Shown here: positions 21,139 through 30,384 of the stretch, piece by piece
Position numbering within the stretch: position 1 is the stretch's first letter
How the letters are laid out: each line of letters starts with the position of its first letter
NCBI GenBank assembly: GCA_938002965.1
Contig: CALKZY010000057.1
Location: 1-49,489 of the forward strand
DNA length: 49,489 nt
Source of the DNA: an uncultured Acidimicrobiales bacterium
Lineage (GTDB): Bacteria; Actinomycetota; Acidimicrobiia; Acidimicrobiales; SZUA-35
Direction: 5' to 3'
Translations under genes and position numbers: made by a program
Notes under the pieces: model-generated
Databases searched by the model: none
Seen by the model: only the letters and a program-made list of their open reading frames with translations
Told to the model about the DNA's origin: nothing

Positions 21139-21621
21139 TCATGTGGGCTGCATCCGATCTACCAGCTCCATGAGTTCGGAGCGGAGCTGTGTAAGTTCTG
21201 TCTTGTCGAGCAGCGTTCGGCAGCGGACCTTGTCCCAGGCTGCCGCGGCCGCCGCTTCTAGTTCTGTGCCTTCTTCGGTTGCCGAAACGAGAACTCGACG
21301 CCCATCGAGTTCATCAGTAGCTCGCAGTACAAAGCCACGCCCCTCAAGGCGATCGATCATCGGTGAGATGGCGTGAGCTGGAAGTTTGAGGTGACCGGCG
21401 ATCTCGCTAATAGAAAGCGTCTTGTGCTCCCAGATCACCAACAGTACGAGGTACTGGGGGTAGGTGATTCCCAGTGGGTCAAGGAGGGGCCTGTAGGTGC
21501 GGGTTATGGCGTTCGTAGCGGCGTACAGCGCGAAGCACAGCTGATCGTCCAGCCGAACCGTGGTTGGTACCTCGTCAGTTTCGAAGTCGGCCGCAATCAG
21601 AGCGGCGAAGCCTGCTTGCAT
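21139..21621 (-). CDS. OhrR-like MarR-family redox regulator
   Basis: The 160-residue MarR protein shows the OhrR signature LDDQLCFALYAATNAITRTYRPLLDPLGITYPQYLVLLVIWE, with the peroxide-sensing Cys at about 29. A winged helix follows (SISEIAGHLKLPAHAISPMIDRLEGRGFVLR). OhrR represses ohr and is released when organic peroxide oxidises this Cys. No ohr gene is next to it, which is unusual. A strong palindrome lies upstream (21631-21653), so it is almost surely autoregulated. Parts of the usual recognition helix (SGTLTPLLKRLE in OhrR) differ here. Confidence 0.8.
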   Translation of the reverse strand: MQAGFAALIAADFETDEVPTTVRLDDQLCFALYAATNAITRTYRPLLDPLGITYPQYLVLLVIWEHKTLSISEIAGHLKLPAHAISPMIDRLEGRGFVLRATDELDGRRVLVSATEEGTELEAAAAAAWDKVRCRTLLDKTELTQLRSELMELVDRMQPT

Positions 21622-21630
21622 AACGATGTG

Positions 21631-21653
21631 AACTCTATCACACGTGATAGAAC
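21631..21653. promoter_or_regulatory. Operator of the OhrR-like regulator
   Basis: CTATCACACGTGATAG (21635-21650) is a perfect dyad with a 2-bp centre, extended by AACT/AACT-like flanks. It begins 10 bp upstream of the regulator's ATG, the standard place for MarR autoregulation. Confidence 0.75.
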
Positions 21654-21735
21654 TCCTGTCAAGGGTTGAAATCCGGACGAAATTGGGCTTCTGAGGCGCG
21701 AATCAAACCGGCAAACGGAACGTTCAGAACGAGCT

Positions 21736-21747
21736 AGCCAGCTGGCT
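21736..21747. promoter_or_regulatory. Palindrome upstream of the TetR gene
   Basis: AGCCAGCTGGCT is a perfect 12-bp palindrome 29 bp before the GTG start, flanked by GCTAGCC on both sides (21733 and 21760). It is a candidate TetR operator. Confidence 0.4.
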
Positions 21748-21776
21748 CCGGTGGTCGGTAGCTAGCCTTACCCCCA

Positions 21777-22319
21777 GTGGGCTACAAACACGATCGGGAC
21801 AGTTTCATAGCGGCTGGCGTCGAACTGGCCGCCGCCGACGGGCTCAACCAGCTCACGTTTGGACGCCTGGCCAAACAGCTCGATATCAACGACCGCTCAA
21901 TCGTCTACTACTTCCCCACGAAGCGCGAACTGTTGACTGCCGTCGTGGCCAAGCTAGGCGATGACATGCGGCCCCTCTTGGCTGATGCATTCGGGGACGG
22001 CCTGATTACACCGCAAGAAGCGCTACGCAGGGCCTGGCCGGTTCTCGCCTCGACTGAAGCCGATTCGACGATGGCGGTGTTCTTCGAGCTGCTCGGCCTT
22101 GCTGCCGCCGGCTCCCAACCGTTCGATGAATTGGCGCCGCTGCTACTCTGCGGCTGGATCGACTGGCTTGCGCCACGACTTGATGTGCCCCAAGACGTCG
22201 ACCCACGGGCCGCGGCAGTCGCCGCCGTCGCTCAACTCGACGGCATGCTCTTGCTGCGGGCCACGGTGGGTCATGACCAGGTGGCTGCGGCCGCCACCTA
22301 TCTAGGATTTGTCGACTAG
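21777..22319 (+). CDS. TetR-family transcriptional regulator
   Basis: The 180-residue protein starts at GTG 21777. Its N-terminal TetR HTH is FIAAGVELAAADGLNQLTFGRLAKQLDINDRSIVYYFPTKRELLTAVV, and a C-terminal helical ligand domain follows. The unusual DRSIVYYFPTKRE recognition helix replaces the common STLYRHFPSKE. It ends 3 nt before the convergent helicase stop, so it does not obviously control a neighbour; its targets are unknown. Confidence 0.82.
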   Translation: MGYKHDRDSFIAAGVELAAADGLNQLTFGRLAKQLDINDRSIVYYFPTKRELLTAVVAKLGDDMRPLLADAFGDGLITPQEALRRAWPVLASTEADSTMAVFFELLGLAAAGSQPFDELAPLLLCGWIDWLAPRLDVPQDVDPRAAAVAAVAQLDGMLLLRATVGHDQVAAAATYLGFVD

Positions 22320-22322
22320 AGG

Positions 22323-23645
22323 CTAAGCCCCGGCACCTGTGCGTTTGCCTTGGCCACTCTTAGAGCGACGACGGTTGGACTGGCCCGACGGCTGACCGTG
22401 GCCTTTTCCTCCGCCGCGGTTGCGACGTCGACGGCCGGAGCCGTTACCCGACCGGCTTCCGTTCTTGGACGAATTGCGATTGCGATTGCCGCCGCCGTTG
22501 CCGCCTCCACCTGAACTTGAACCGCCTCCGGAACCGGCGTTGGCCGGAGCCCACGACGGATCAATCTCGAGGCCAAGCTTCTTTTGCATCTTCCGAGCAT
22601 CGCCAACCTGGTCGTCGAGGATGAGTGAGACGACGACGCCTTCTCGCCCGGCTCGTGCGGTTCGGCCCGAACGGTGGATGTAGGTCGTATGGTCACCCGG
22701 CGGATCAAAGTGGATTACGGCGGCAACGTCGTCAACGTGGATGCCGCGGGCGGCCACATCAGTGGCTACAAGAGCCTGTACGGCTCCATCGGTGAAGCGG
22801 CCCAACGACCGAGTGCGACGATTCTGGGCATGGCCTCCGTGGATGGCGACCGCTTCGACACCCTGCTTGGTCAACTGGCGGGCCAGTCGGTCGCAGGCGT
22901 GTCGGGTCCGGCAGAACACGATGGCCTGACCGGTTTCTTTGATGACCTTGGCGCTGGTGGTCACGCGATTCTCTCGTTCGAGCAAGATGAACCGGTGTTC
23001 GGCCGAAGTGATGTCCGGCGTAGCGTCGCCGACGAGGTGGGTGACCGGGTCGGTCTGGTAGTGACGGGTGAGCTTGGCCACCTCGCCTTCCAGCGTGGCG
23101 GAAAACAGGATTGTCTGTCCGCCTTCGGCGGTTTGATCCAGGATGCGTCGCACGGCGGGCAGGAAGCCCATGTCGGCCATGCGGTCGGCCTCATCGATGA
23201 CCACCTGGTCGACGTCGATCAGGCTGACGGCGCCTCGCTCGATTAGGTCTTCGAGCCTGCCGGGGCAGGCCACGAGAACGTCCACGCCGCGGCTCAGCTG
23301 CTTGAGTTGTTTGCCGTAACCGACACCGCCGTAAACCACGCCGACAGTGACGTCGCCGGCGAAACTCAAAAGCTCCTCGGCGATCTGATCGGCCAGTTCC
23401 CGCGTCGGGGCGAGAATAAGGCCTCGTGGGTGCTTGGATTCAGCCTGGCCAACGGTGGCTATCAGCGGAATGCCGAAGGCCAGTGTCTTGCCTGAGCCGG
23501 TGGGTGCGCGGCCACAGATGTCGCGGCCCTCAAGGGCGTCGCTGATGGTGGCTGCCTGAATTTCGAATGGTTGATCAATGCCTCGGCGCGACAACGCCTG
23601 ACAGATCGAATTGGGGACGCCGAGATCGGCGAACGTAGTACTCAT
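22323..23645 (-). CDS. DEAD-box ATP-dependent RNA helicase (RhlE-like)
   Basis: The 440-residue protein shows all DEAD-box motifs: F...GI..PFEIQAATI (Q motif), APTGSGKT (I), PTRELA (Ia), DEAD in VVIDEADRMADMGF (II), SAT (III), VATDVAARGIHV (V) and HRSGRTARAG (VI). A basic, Gly/Ser/Asn/Arg-rich tail of about 65 residues follows, likely for RNA binding. Such helicases remodel rRNA or mRNA and are often cold-induced. The 270 bp upstream hold no recognisable gene and may be a regulated leader. Confidence 0.93.
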   Translation of the reverse strand: MSTTFADLGVPNSICQALSRRGIDQPFEIQAATISDALEGRDICGRAPTGSGKTLAFGIPLIATVGQAESKHPRGLILAPTRELADQIAEELLSFAGDVTVGVVYGGVGYGKQLKQLSRGVDVLVACPGRLEDLIERGAVSLIDVDQVVIDEADRMADMGFLPAVRRILDQTAEGGQTILFSATLEGEVAKLTRHYQTDPVTHLVGDATPDITSAEHRFILLERENRVTTSAKVIKETGQAIVFCRTRHACDRLARQLTKQGVEAVAIHGGHAQNRRTRSLGRFTDGAVQALVATDVAARGIHVDDVAAVIHFDPPGDHTTYIHRSGRTARAGREGVVVSLILDDQVGDARKMQKKLGLEIDPSWAPANAGSGGGSSSGGGGNGGGNRNRNSSKNGSRSGNGSGRRRRNRGGGKGHGQPSGQSNRRRSKSGQGKRTGAGA

Positions 23646-23915
23646 CTTGCTCCTGGCCCACCAATGTCGGCAGGCGAATAAGGGTTCTGGATGGCGACGT
23701 CGGAGATTGTTATGACGTCGGCATGCTTGGCGGGTGGCTCACATTGACAGAAGAACCGGAAACCCGTCTGCAAACCCATCGGCCGGGTGACCCGACCAGA
23801 CCCCTTAACCGTATCGTTGTACGGCCCGAAACCGGTTCTTGAAGCCGTGTGCCGGTCTTGAGCGGCGTGGCAGATGGCTTCTACTGCCACCCGCCGAGCC
23901 GGGTGAATCAACAGA

Positions 23916-24593
23916 TCAAGAGGCGTCTTCGGCAATGACGAGTTCCGCCACGGCACCCATGTTGTCAGCGGAGACCGTCGGTTGACGGTAGAGCGGGTGG
24001 TACGGAGTACCGCTTCGGTTGATGTAGGCGGCTGCCATGCCGGTTGCTAAGGCACCGTGAGTGTCCCAGTCGTGACAGGCCACCAAACGCAGATCGTCGA
24101 TCGGACGGTCAACCTGTTCAGCGGCATAGCGGTAGACGGCCGGATCGGGCTTGAAGGTACCGGTGGATTCCACCGACACTGTCATGTCGAACAGGTCGCC
24201 CAGGCCGCTGTTGGCAACTTGGTTGGCGATAAGGGCCTGCGACGAGTTTGAGAACGCCACCGTTCGATAGCCAGCCTGGCGAAGCTGTTGCAGCGCCGGG
24301 GCCACATCCGGGAACGGCTTCAATCCGGCAAACGTGCTGAGAATCTCAGTGCGTTGGTCGTCGTTGAGAGAGATGCCGTTGCCACTGGCTACGAAGTCCA
24401 GCATGGAGCCGGCTAACTGGGCGAAGCCGGTCTCGACGCCGGTGAGAGCGCACACTGTCGAAGTGTGGAGAAGTCGGGCGAACCAAACATCGGTGACGCT
24501 GTCGGTAGCAAAGGCGGCGGCGAACTTCGGTCGCAACGCCGAAAGGTCCAGCACCGTTTCGTTGATGTCGAACAGAATTGTGTCCCGTGCCAT
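23916..24593 (-). CDS. HAD-family, haloacid dehalogenase type II-like
   Basis: The 225-residue protein has the nucleophile motif FDINETVLDL (D8), AFSNSSQ (motif II, S/N), K in GTFKPDPAVY (motif III) and CHDWDTHGALATGMAAAYINR (motif IV). These match L-2-haloacid dehalogenase-type HADs, including the N.T after the nucleophile and the DWD-type acidic motif. It may remove halide from 2-haloacids or act on another small substrate. Confidence 0.82.
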   Translation of the reverse strand: MARDTILFDINETVLDLSALRPKFAAAFATDSVTDVWFARLLHTSTVCALTGVETGFAQLAGSMLDFVASGNGISLNDDQRTEILSTFAGLKPFPDVAPALQQLRQAGYRTVAFSNSSQALIANQVANSGLGDLFDMTVSVESTGTFKPDPAVYRYAAEQVDRPIDDLRLVACHDWDTHGALATGMAAAYINRSGTPYHPLYRQPTVSADNMGAVAELVIAEDAS

Positions 24594-24805
24594 GTCGGCT
24601 CCTCACTTCGGCTGGCAACAGCAGTCTGTCTGCTTTCAGTAGGAAACGACAAACGGGGGTCACAGGTGTCATCAGACACAAATTGCTTCCCGCCAACCCT
24701 TTGGGCGTGGCAGGGTTTACCCAACAAACGAACCTACTCGTTGAATTGGCCGCCGAACTGCGTCACCGAAATCGGTTGTCGGATTCTGAGTAACCGGGAG
24801 GCCCC

Positions 24806-25501
24806 ATGCTGTTCAGTGTCCACGTCGCCGACTCCGGAGTTCGCTCCGTGCTGACGAGGCGGGTGCCGCAGGCGGGCGAAGTCCCCGGACTGAGGACCGC
24901 CTGCACCATGGCCTGTGGGCCGTTCACTCCCGGAGCGCTGCCATCCACTCAGCTCAGCCGGGAGGCAGTGTTGGCCTGTTGGGACGACGCTGATTCCGTC
25001 GAACGATTCTTGGCTGAGCATCCGACCGGCCGTGACCTGGCGAGCGGATGGAATGCCACGATGGAGCTATTCCGAGCCGTTGGAGTTTGGCCTGGCCTCG
25101 ACGATGACATGGAGGCTGAGGCTGACAAGGTTCCGGTCCCCGACAGTGGCCCGTCCATTGCCGTGACCATTGGGAGGTTCTATGTGCGTAAGCTCATTCG
25201 GTTCCTTAGGGTCAACGCTGCCTTGGAGGAACAATTCCTCGTAGCCCCCGACGTGATCTGGGGAACTGGTTTGGCTAATCCGCCCAAACGAATGGTTGGC
25301 ACCTTGACGGTGTGGGAGAGCGCGAGTGCCGCCGAGTCCTTCATGCGCAACGGGGCACATGCCGCCGCTGTCAACGAGCACTTCGACTACGCCAAAGACC
25401 CAACGGGCCATACGTTTGTGACCGGCGGAGGCTTCTTTGGCTTTCGACCGTTGTCAGCTAGCGGTTCGCTTGCCGGAACAAATCCGTTCCCGTCCTTCTA
25501 G
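24806..25501 (+). CDS. Spheroidene monooxygenase (CrtA)-like protein
   Basis: The 231-residue protein has GGGAGG 5 nt before ATG 24806. Segments SIAVTIGRFYVRKLIRFLRVNAALEEQFLVAPDVIWGTGLANPPKRMVGTLTVWES and HAAAVNEHF...FVTGGGFFGFRPL resemble the CrtA pattern (TGL..PP...TlS.W.s...F.y....H..a). CrtA is a haem-containing carotenoid ketolase, but homologues without a carotenoid context are frequent in actinobacteria, and no other crt gene is present here. Its function is therefore open. Confidence 0.5.
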   Translation: MLFSVHVADSGVRSVLTRRVPQAGEVPGLRTACTMACGPFTPGALPSTQLSREAVLACWDDADSVERFLAEHPTGRDLASGWNATMELFRAVGVWPGLDDDMEAEADKVPVPDSGPSIAVTIGRFYVRKLIRFLRVNAALEEQFLVAPDVIWGTGLANPPKRMVGTLTVWESASAAESFMRNGAHAAAVNEHFDYAKDPTGHTFVTGGGFFGFRPLSASGSLAGTNPFPSF

Positions 25502-25643
25502 CGGCGCGACACCTGCGCTGGCCCCAGATTGGCCTTTCGTGCGAGCTTGACCCAGCTACGTGCGGGGTCGGTGCGAGGCGTTTCTTACTGTCGGGGCAAA
25601 TGTGCTCCGGCATCAGTCGGAGACGCTAACGGAGGGTTCCACG

Positions 25644-25964
25644 TTGACAGACCTATCTCGAGAAGCGGCTAGCAGCGCGTTCGATGACGCCGGCGCGATT
25701 ACGGCGTCACGGAGCGACAGGTTCAAGATGCATTGCCGTGAATGCGCTGTCGTCTACGTTGTCGCCGAATCGCGCATCGAATCGCAACACCGATCCGGTG
25801 AAGGATTAGTCGGCTACGTCTGGTGCCCCGTTGGGCACCTGGCGATACATCAATTTGCTGAGGCCTACCCAAAGCCGCCGCCTCCGCAGTCGGTCATCGA
25901 TCTACGCGCCCAGCTCGCCGCAGCGGAGCCTGTCACCGCGGAGTCGGCGGCAGGCGACAAGTGA
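25644..25964 (+). CDS. Small zinc-ribbon-like protein, unknown
   Basis: The 106-residue protein probably starts at TTG 25644, since GGAGGG precedes it with good spacing; the frame is open further up but shows no better start. It contains HCREC (CxxC) and CPVGH, a C-x2-C...C-x3-H pattern that could bind zinc. The C-terminal tail is A/P-rich. I do not recognise a family. It stops 9 bp before the SulP pseudogene. Confidence 0.5.
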   Translation: MTDLSREAASSAFDDAGAITASRSDRFKMHCRECAVVYVVAESRIESQHRSGEGLVGYVWCPVGHLAIHQFAEAYPKPPPPQSVIDLRAQLAAAEPVTAESAAGDK

Positions 25965-25973
25965 ACATCTCTT

Positions 25974-27445
25974 GTGAGCCGGACGCAGATGCGATCAAGA
26001 CAGCAAAGCAGGACCGAACGTAAACCGGCGAAGGGGGCCAGACACGCCCCGCCTCGGGCTACGTCAGACGAAACTCCATCGGGCTCCATAGCCTCCGAGA
26101 TCAACGCACTGTTCACGCTAACCATCTCGTCGGTTGCCTTCGCCACCTCATTCGCGGTGCTGATCTTCAGCGGCGCGCTCCAGGCTGGTATGCCGCGGGC
26201 CATCGGCACGTTCCTCGTCGGTGGCGGTGTGATGGCGGTGTTGGTGGCATGGCGCTCGCAAGTCCAGCCGGTCGCAACGCTCGTACAGGGGGGACCCGCA
26301 ATCTTGATGGCGGGTGTTGCGGCTGGCTTCATCGCCAGGGAGGGGACCGAGGTCGCCGATGTGTTTGTCCTGCTTGTCGTCACGATGTTGGTCACCTCGC
26401 TGGCTACCTGGCTGCTCGGTCACTTCGGTCTTGGCGGGCTGGAGCGCCGCCTACCAAAGCCGGTGGTTGACGCCTTTGTCGGTGGAATTGGCTGGCTGCT
26501 GCTCAAAGGCGGCATTGGCGTCATGGCCGATAGGACCCTTGGCCTGACTGATCTTGGTGGGCTGTTCGATTCCGAGGTTGCGAAGTACTGGGTGCCGGGG
26601 GCGGCGATCGGGTTGGTTGCCTGGTTGGCCAACCGTTCGTCGCGAGTACCGAACTACGTCTCCGGTCTCGTCTTTTGCGCTTGTCTGGTGGGCTTCTACA
26701 CAACGGTTGGTTTTACTTCATCGATTTCGGCCGTTGAATCCGAGGGCTGGCTTCTCGGCCCATTTCCTCAAACCGGGAGCACCAGAATGGTGACACCAAT
26801 CGAGTTCGCTAGCGCCGATTGGGTCAGCATCGCCATGACGGCTCCCGGGATCTTCAGTGTCGCCGGAGTGGCCTGCATCACGCACATGTTCAATCTGGCC
26901 GGAATTCGTTGCAAGCTCGCCCCCCGGCTGCACGTTGACGCCGCATTGCGTACCTCGGCCGGAGCGAGCATAACAGCGGGACTGTTCGGCGTGACCCCGG
27001 GATTCCAGGCGTTGGCCTACACCATGGTGCTACATCAGATGGGCAGCACCCGTCGTGTCATTCCCATAATCTCCGGGGGCCTCGTCGTTGTGTTCGGCAT
27101 GGTAGGGGTAGGCGCCGTCGGCTATGCCCCTCGGTTCATCTTTGGAGCGCTCTGGGTAATGACTGGGCTGGCGATGCTCGACAATTGGCTAGGGGGTTTG
27201 ATGCGCTCGACCAGCGCTAGCGAGAAGCTGCTCGGCATTTTGATCGGCGGAGCTGTTGCCTGGTTCGGCCTGTTGCAGGGTCTTGGGGTTGGACTGGCGG
27301 CCGCCGGCGCCGCTTTCATTGTGTCGTACAGTCTGGTGGACCCGGTGCGACGGATGAGTTCTGGTCACCAGCTATGCAGTCGAGTCACCCGATTGCCAAA
27401 CGGAATTGAGCGGCGTGGAGCAGTAAGCGATCATTTACTCGTCCT
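25974..27445 (+). pseudogene. SulP/SLC26-type anion transporter, 3' end deleted
   Basis: The frame encodes a full SulP membrane domain (about 12 helices: INALFTLTISSVAFATSFAVLIF ... VGLAAAGAAFIVSYSLVD), with GGP in the early helix region and KPVVDAFVGGIG. The normal linker then begins (VDPVRRMSSGHQLCSRVTRLP...LLVLEL). At that point, about 27445, the sequence switches to an enoyl-CoA hydratase gene in another frame; what follows to 27584 is out-of-frame translation. The STAS domain, and possibly a cNMP domain, are lost. A truncated membrane domain may still be made, but normal function is unlikely. Confidence 0.65.
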
Positions 27446-28110
27446 TGAGCTTCATCGCTCACTTCGACGTCAACGCCATTCTCGACTTCCCGATCGGCGA
27501 CGACCCGGTTCGCTCCGACAAACCCGGTGGCTTTCACCGAATGTGCGAAGCCTTCCGCACGATGCCGAAAGCAACGATCGCTGAGCTAGCCGGCCGGGTT
27601 GGGGGAGGGGGCAATGAACTGGCCATGTCATGCGATATGCGGTTCGGTGCACTGGACCACACGATCATCAACCAAATGGAAGTGCCGCTCGGCATTCTGC
27701 CTGGTGGCACCGGCACCCAACGGTTGCCTCAACTCGTTGGGCGCGGTCGGGCCATGGAGATGATCCTCGGTGGCATCGATGTCGACGCGGTAGAAGCGGA
27801 GCAGTGGGGCCTGCTCAACCGGGCGCTACCAGTCGATGAGCTGTCAGCGTTTGTCGACCGCTTGGCCGCCCGAATTGCATCGCACCCTCGGCAAGCGGTG
27901 GCGTTGGCCAAGCAGTCGGTGCTCAACGCCGAATCCATGCCGCTGCCCGAAGCGCTAGCGGAAGAAGTATTCCTGTTTCAGCACACCACCCGAAACCCCG
28001 ACGCCAGACGCCGCATGAAACAGTTCCTCGAAAGCGGCGGGCAAACCCGCGACGGCGAACGTGACTTGAACCGGCTGCTCGAACGCCTAGGAAGCGACCG
28101 GGTCGAGTAG
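27427..28110 (+). pseudogene. Enoyl-CoA hydratase/isomerase, 5' end deleted
   Basis: From 27445 the frame reads SFIAHFDVNAILDFP, then AELAGRVGGGGNELAMSCDMRFG (oxyanion-hole loop) and PLGILPGGTGTQRLPQLVGRGRAMEMILGG, the crotonase core. The first 50-60 residues of the fold are missing and an in-frame stop precedes at 27424. Only TTG 27445 could start it. Crotonases hydrate or isomerise enoyl-CoA. The junction with the SulP gene is one deletion scar; this half is probably inactive. Its end overlaps the convergent Nudix gene by 24 nt. Confidence 0.65.
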
Positions 28111-28557
28111 TCCGACGTCGATCAGCAGCTGTCGGTTTAGGTCGCCAAGGTCCAAGCTGTTCGCTTCGGCCGTGGTGAACCAGGCCACGGTCGACAGTTC
28201 GTCGTCGTCGGCCACCGGCTCCCCAGTCAACGATGCTTCAAAGGCGATGATGACATAGGAAGTCCGATCACCGTTGTCGTAGGTAACCCGATACCGCGGT
28301 CCGCCGTAGGCACCCAGCAGCGCCCCGACTTCAACCGCTACTCCAAGCTCTTCGAACGCCTCGCGTTTAGCCGCTTCGAGCGGTTGTTCGTCCGGTTCGA
28401 TCATGCCGCCGATGGTGCACCACACACCGGTGTCCTTGGCTTGGCCCAACAACAGCTTTCCATCGTTGTCGGTGATGACGAGTGAGACGGCGGGAAGGAG
28501 AAGCAGGCGGTGGCCGACGAGGTCACGAATCTCCGACAAGAAGGGGGACATTCCCAT
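28087..28557 (-). CDS. Nudix hydrolase, paralogue of the 19874 gene
   Basis: The 156-residue protein has the Nudix box GGMIEPDEQPLEAAKREAFEELGVAVEVG, with REAFEELG matching the consensus better than its paralogue. The shared N-terminus and the conserved GGPRYRVTYDNG segment show a common origin with 19874-20347. It converges on the truncated crotonase gene. The substrate is unknown. Confidence 0.87.
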   Translation of the reverse strand: MGMSPFLSEIRDLVGHRLLLLPAVSLVITDNDGKLLLGQAKDTGVWCTIGGMIEPDEQPLEAAKREAFEELGVAVEVGALLGAYGGPRYRVTYDNGDRTSYVIIAFEASLTGEPVADDDELSTVAWFTTAEANSLDLGDLNRQLLIDVGLLDPVAS

Positions 28558-28563
28558 GGCTGT

Positions 28564-29955
28564 TTAGACCGCCGGGGTGGTGGCACGATCGCGGAAGGCC
28601 TCGCATCCACCGAACTCGGATAGGTCGGCTCGGAAGAACACGTCACCGGTGACCGAATCGAATCCAATGACTTCGCCGTTTTCCGAATCGGCCACCCACA
28701 CGTTGGTGCCATCGACGGTCATATCGATCGAGTTGAAGTCCATATCCGGGATCTGTTCCGACTCATTTGTGGTGGGGTCGATTCGCCACAGCTGCCCAAG
28801 CTCGGTGCCAACCCACAACGTGTCCGAAGCGAACTCCAGGGCATGGGGTCGGGCTCCGACCTCGATAATGTCTGTGAGCTCACCGGAGGCTGGATCGAGG
28901 CGGGCCACCGTGGCGTCATCGGCGTTGGTCACCCAGATGCTGCCAGCTCCGGCTACCACGTGAATAGCTCCGACCCCGACTTCGATCTCGCTGATGACGG
29001 TGTTGGTGGTCGCATCGATTTGGGTCACCGTGCCGTCCAAGTTGTTAGTGACCCACACCACTCCGTCGTCAACGACGGCGTAGTGCGGCCGCTGTCCGAC
29101 CTCGATGGTGGCGACAACTTCGTTGGTTTCCGGATCGATGCGGTGCACTGCTTCGGTGGCCGGATCGACGGCCCAGACGCTTCCATCGCCCTCGGCCAAA
29201 CCTAAGGCGAACCCTTCGAATTCGACCTGACCTTGAGGTCGGGCTGTTTCAGGGTCGAAGCGGGTGACGATGCCGCCTAGACGATTACCAACCCACACCG
29301 AGCCGTCGGCCACGGCTACTCCAGAAGCGGACCCTCCGCCTGTCACGGCTTGTAGTACTTCCTCCGACACCTTGTCGACCTTGGCCACCACACCACAGTT
29401 AAAGTCCGAGACCCACACGGCGTCGTCGGTTACCGCCACACTGTCGGGCCGAAAGTTCAACTCCAAACCTGGTGGCGGATCCGCTGGCTCTTCAGGCGTC
29501 TCCGCCTCTTCCTCAGGCGAGTCTTGAGTGTCGTCTTCGTCGGCCCCGAACAGGTCTTCCCCGTCGGCTTCCCGCTCATCGATAGTGGTTTCGGCCTCTT
29601 CGTCGCCAGCTAGAGAATCGGTATCGGATCCGATGCTGACGATCATGGCCATCAAACCACCGAACAACACCACAATGGCCACTGCGGCGACCGCAATCCA
29701 CACCCGCCGGTCCGTTCCCTTGGCGTCGATATCTGCCGGTTCGGTGGATGAGGGAGGAAAGTCCCAGGTGACCCCGTCGGCCGGGGGGATGTCGACGGGG
29801 GGATGGTGCCCCTCAGGCACGGCGTCGGATGACGGGTAGAGATCGGCCGGAGGAGGTGCTGGCGCCCCGAACCCAGCAGGGTCAGGGACGGGAGGCGGGG
29901 GAGGCCCGATGGGCGGTGAAGTTGGCGGCGGTGCGTCGTCGGGCCCGAAGTCCAC
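28564..29955 (-). CDS. Membrane-anchored beta-propeller (YncE/Vgb-like) protein
   Basis: The 463-residue protein has a Pro-rich cytoplasmic N-terminus (about 1-80), one membrane helix (VWIAVAAVAIVVLFGGLMAMIVSI) and an acidic E/D-rich spacer. A seven-fold repeat propeller follows, each blade with V.VA.GSVWV.N...G.V.RIDP.T..V.A.I.VG. Blades of this kind occur in YncE and virginiamycin B lyase, but no Vgb catalytic residues can be assigned. It probably binds ligands or proteins outside the membrane. It ends 6 bp before the Nudix start codon, in the same direction. Confidence 0.75.
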   Translation of the reverse strand: MDFGPDDAPPPTSPPIGPPPPPVPDPAGFGAPAPPPADLYPSSDAVPEGHHPPVDIPPADGVTWDFPPSSTEPADIDAKGTDRRVWIAVAAVAIVVLFGGLMAMIVSIGSDTDSLAGDEEAETTIDEREADGEDLFGADEDDTQDSPEEEAETPEEPADPPPGLELNFRPDSVAVTDDAVWVSDFNCGVVAKVDKVSEEVLQAVTGGGSASGVAVADGSVWVGNRLGGIVTRFDPETARPQGQVEFEGFALGLAEGDGSVWAVDPATEAVHRIDPETNEVVATIEVGQRPHYAVVDDGVVWVTNNLDGTVTQIDATTNTVISEIEVGVGAIHVVAGAGSIWVTNADDATVARLDPASGELTDIIEVGARPHALEFASDTLWVGTELGQLWRIDPTTNESEQIPDMDFNSIDMTVDGTNVWVADSENGEVIGFDSVTGDVFFRADLSEFGGCEAFRDRATTPAV

Positions 29956-29982
29956 TACCTCACGCTAACAGCCGCCAGGGGA

Positions 29983-30321
29983 CTAGCGTTCGTCGCCGGA
30001 GCCACCTACGGCGCCACGTTCGGCCCGGGAAGCCAACTTGGCGATGTTTGTTCTGGCAACTTCCTCAAGCGACGAGTCAAGGGCGGCAGCGGTTTGGGCG
30101 ACATACCACAAGACATCACCCAACTCTTTCAGAATCAGCTCGCGCCGCTCGTCGCTGAGCACACCGTCTTCGTCGCGCAACGTCTTCTTTAGATGGTCGG
30201 CCGCCTCACCCGATTCGCCATTCAACCCCAGAACCAGTCGGGTCAACAGACCCAAGCCTGTGTCCCCTGCTGCCGGATACAAGGTTCGGGCCGATGCCTG
30301 CTGGTAGTGCTCGAAGTCCAC
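29983..30321 (-). CDS. MazG-like nucleotide pyrophosphohydrolase
   Basis: The 112-residue all-helical protein has the MazG metal motif: GESGEAADHLKK (ExxE) and later ELGDVLWYVAQ (ExxD). Single-domain MazG proteins hydrolyse noncanonical or excess NTPs. The C-terminal tail after about 95 is low complexity. It is likely a house-cleaning enzyme; no toxin gene adjoins it. Confidence 0.85.
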   Translation of the reverse strand: MDFEHYQQASARTLYPAAGDTGLGLLTRLVLGLNGESGEAADHLKKTLRDEDGVLSDERRELILKELGDVLWYVAQTAAALDSSLEEVARTNIAKLASRAERGAVGGSGDER

Positions 30322-30384
30322 GGCGCCAACCTACTGGAGGGCTGCGTCACGTTAGCATCATGTTCGTTTTTGTACGTTCTTGCC

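Noticed and set aside
23642..23956. 104-residue minus-strand frame upstream of the DEAD-box gene
   Set aside because: It overlaps both neighbours and has no protein-like pattern; more likely untranslated leader.
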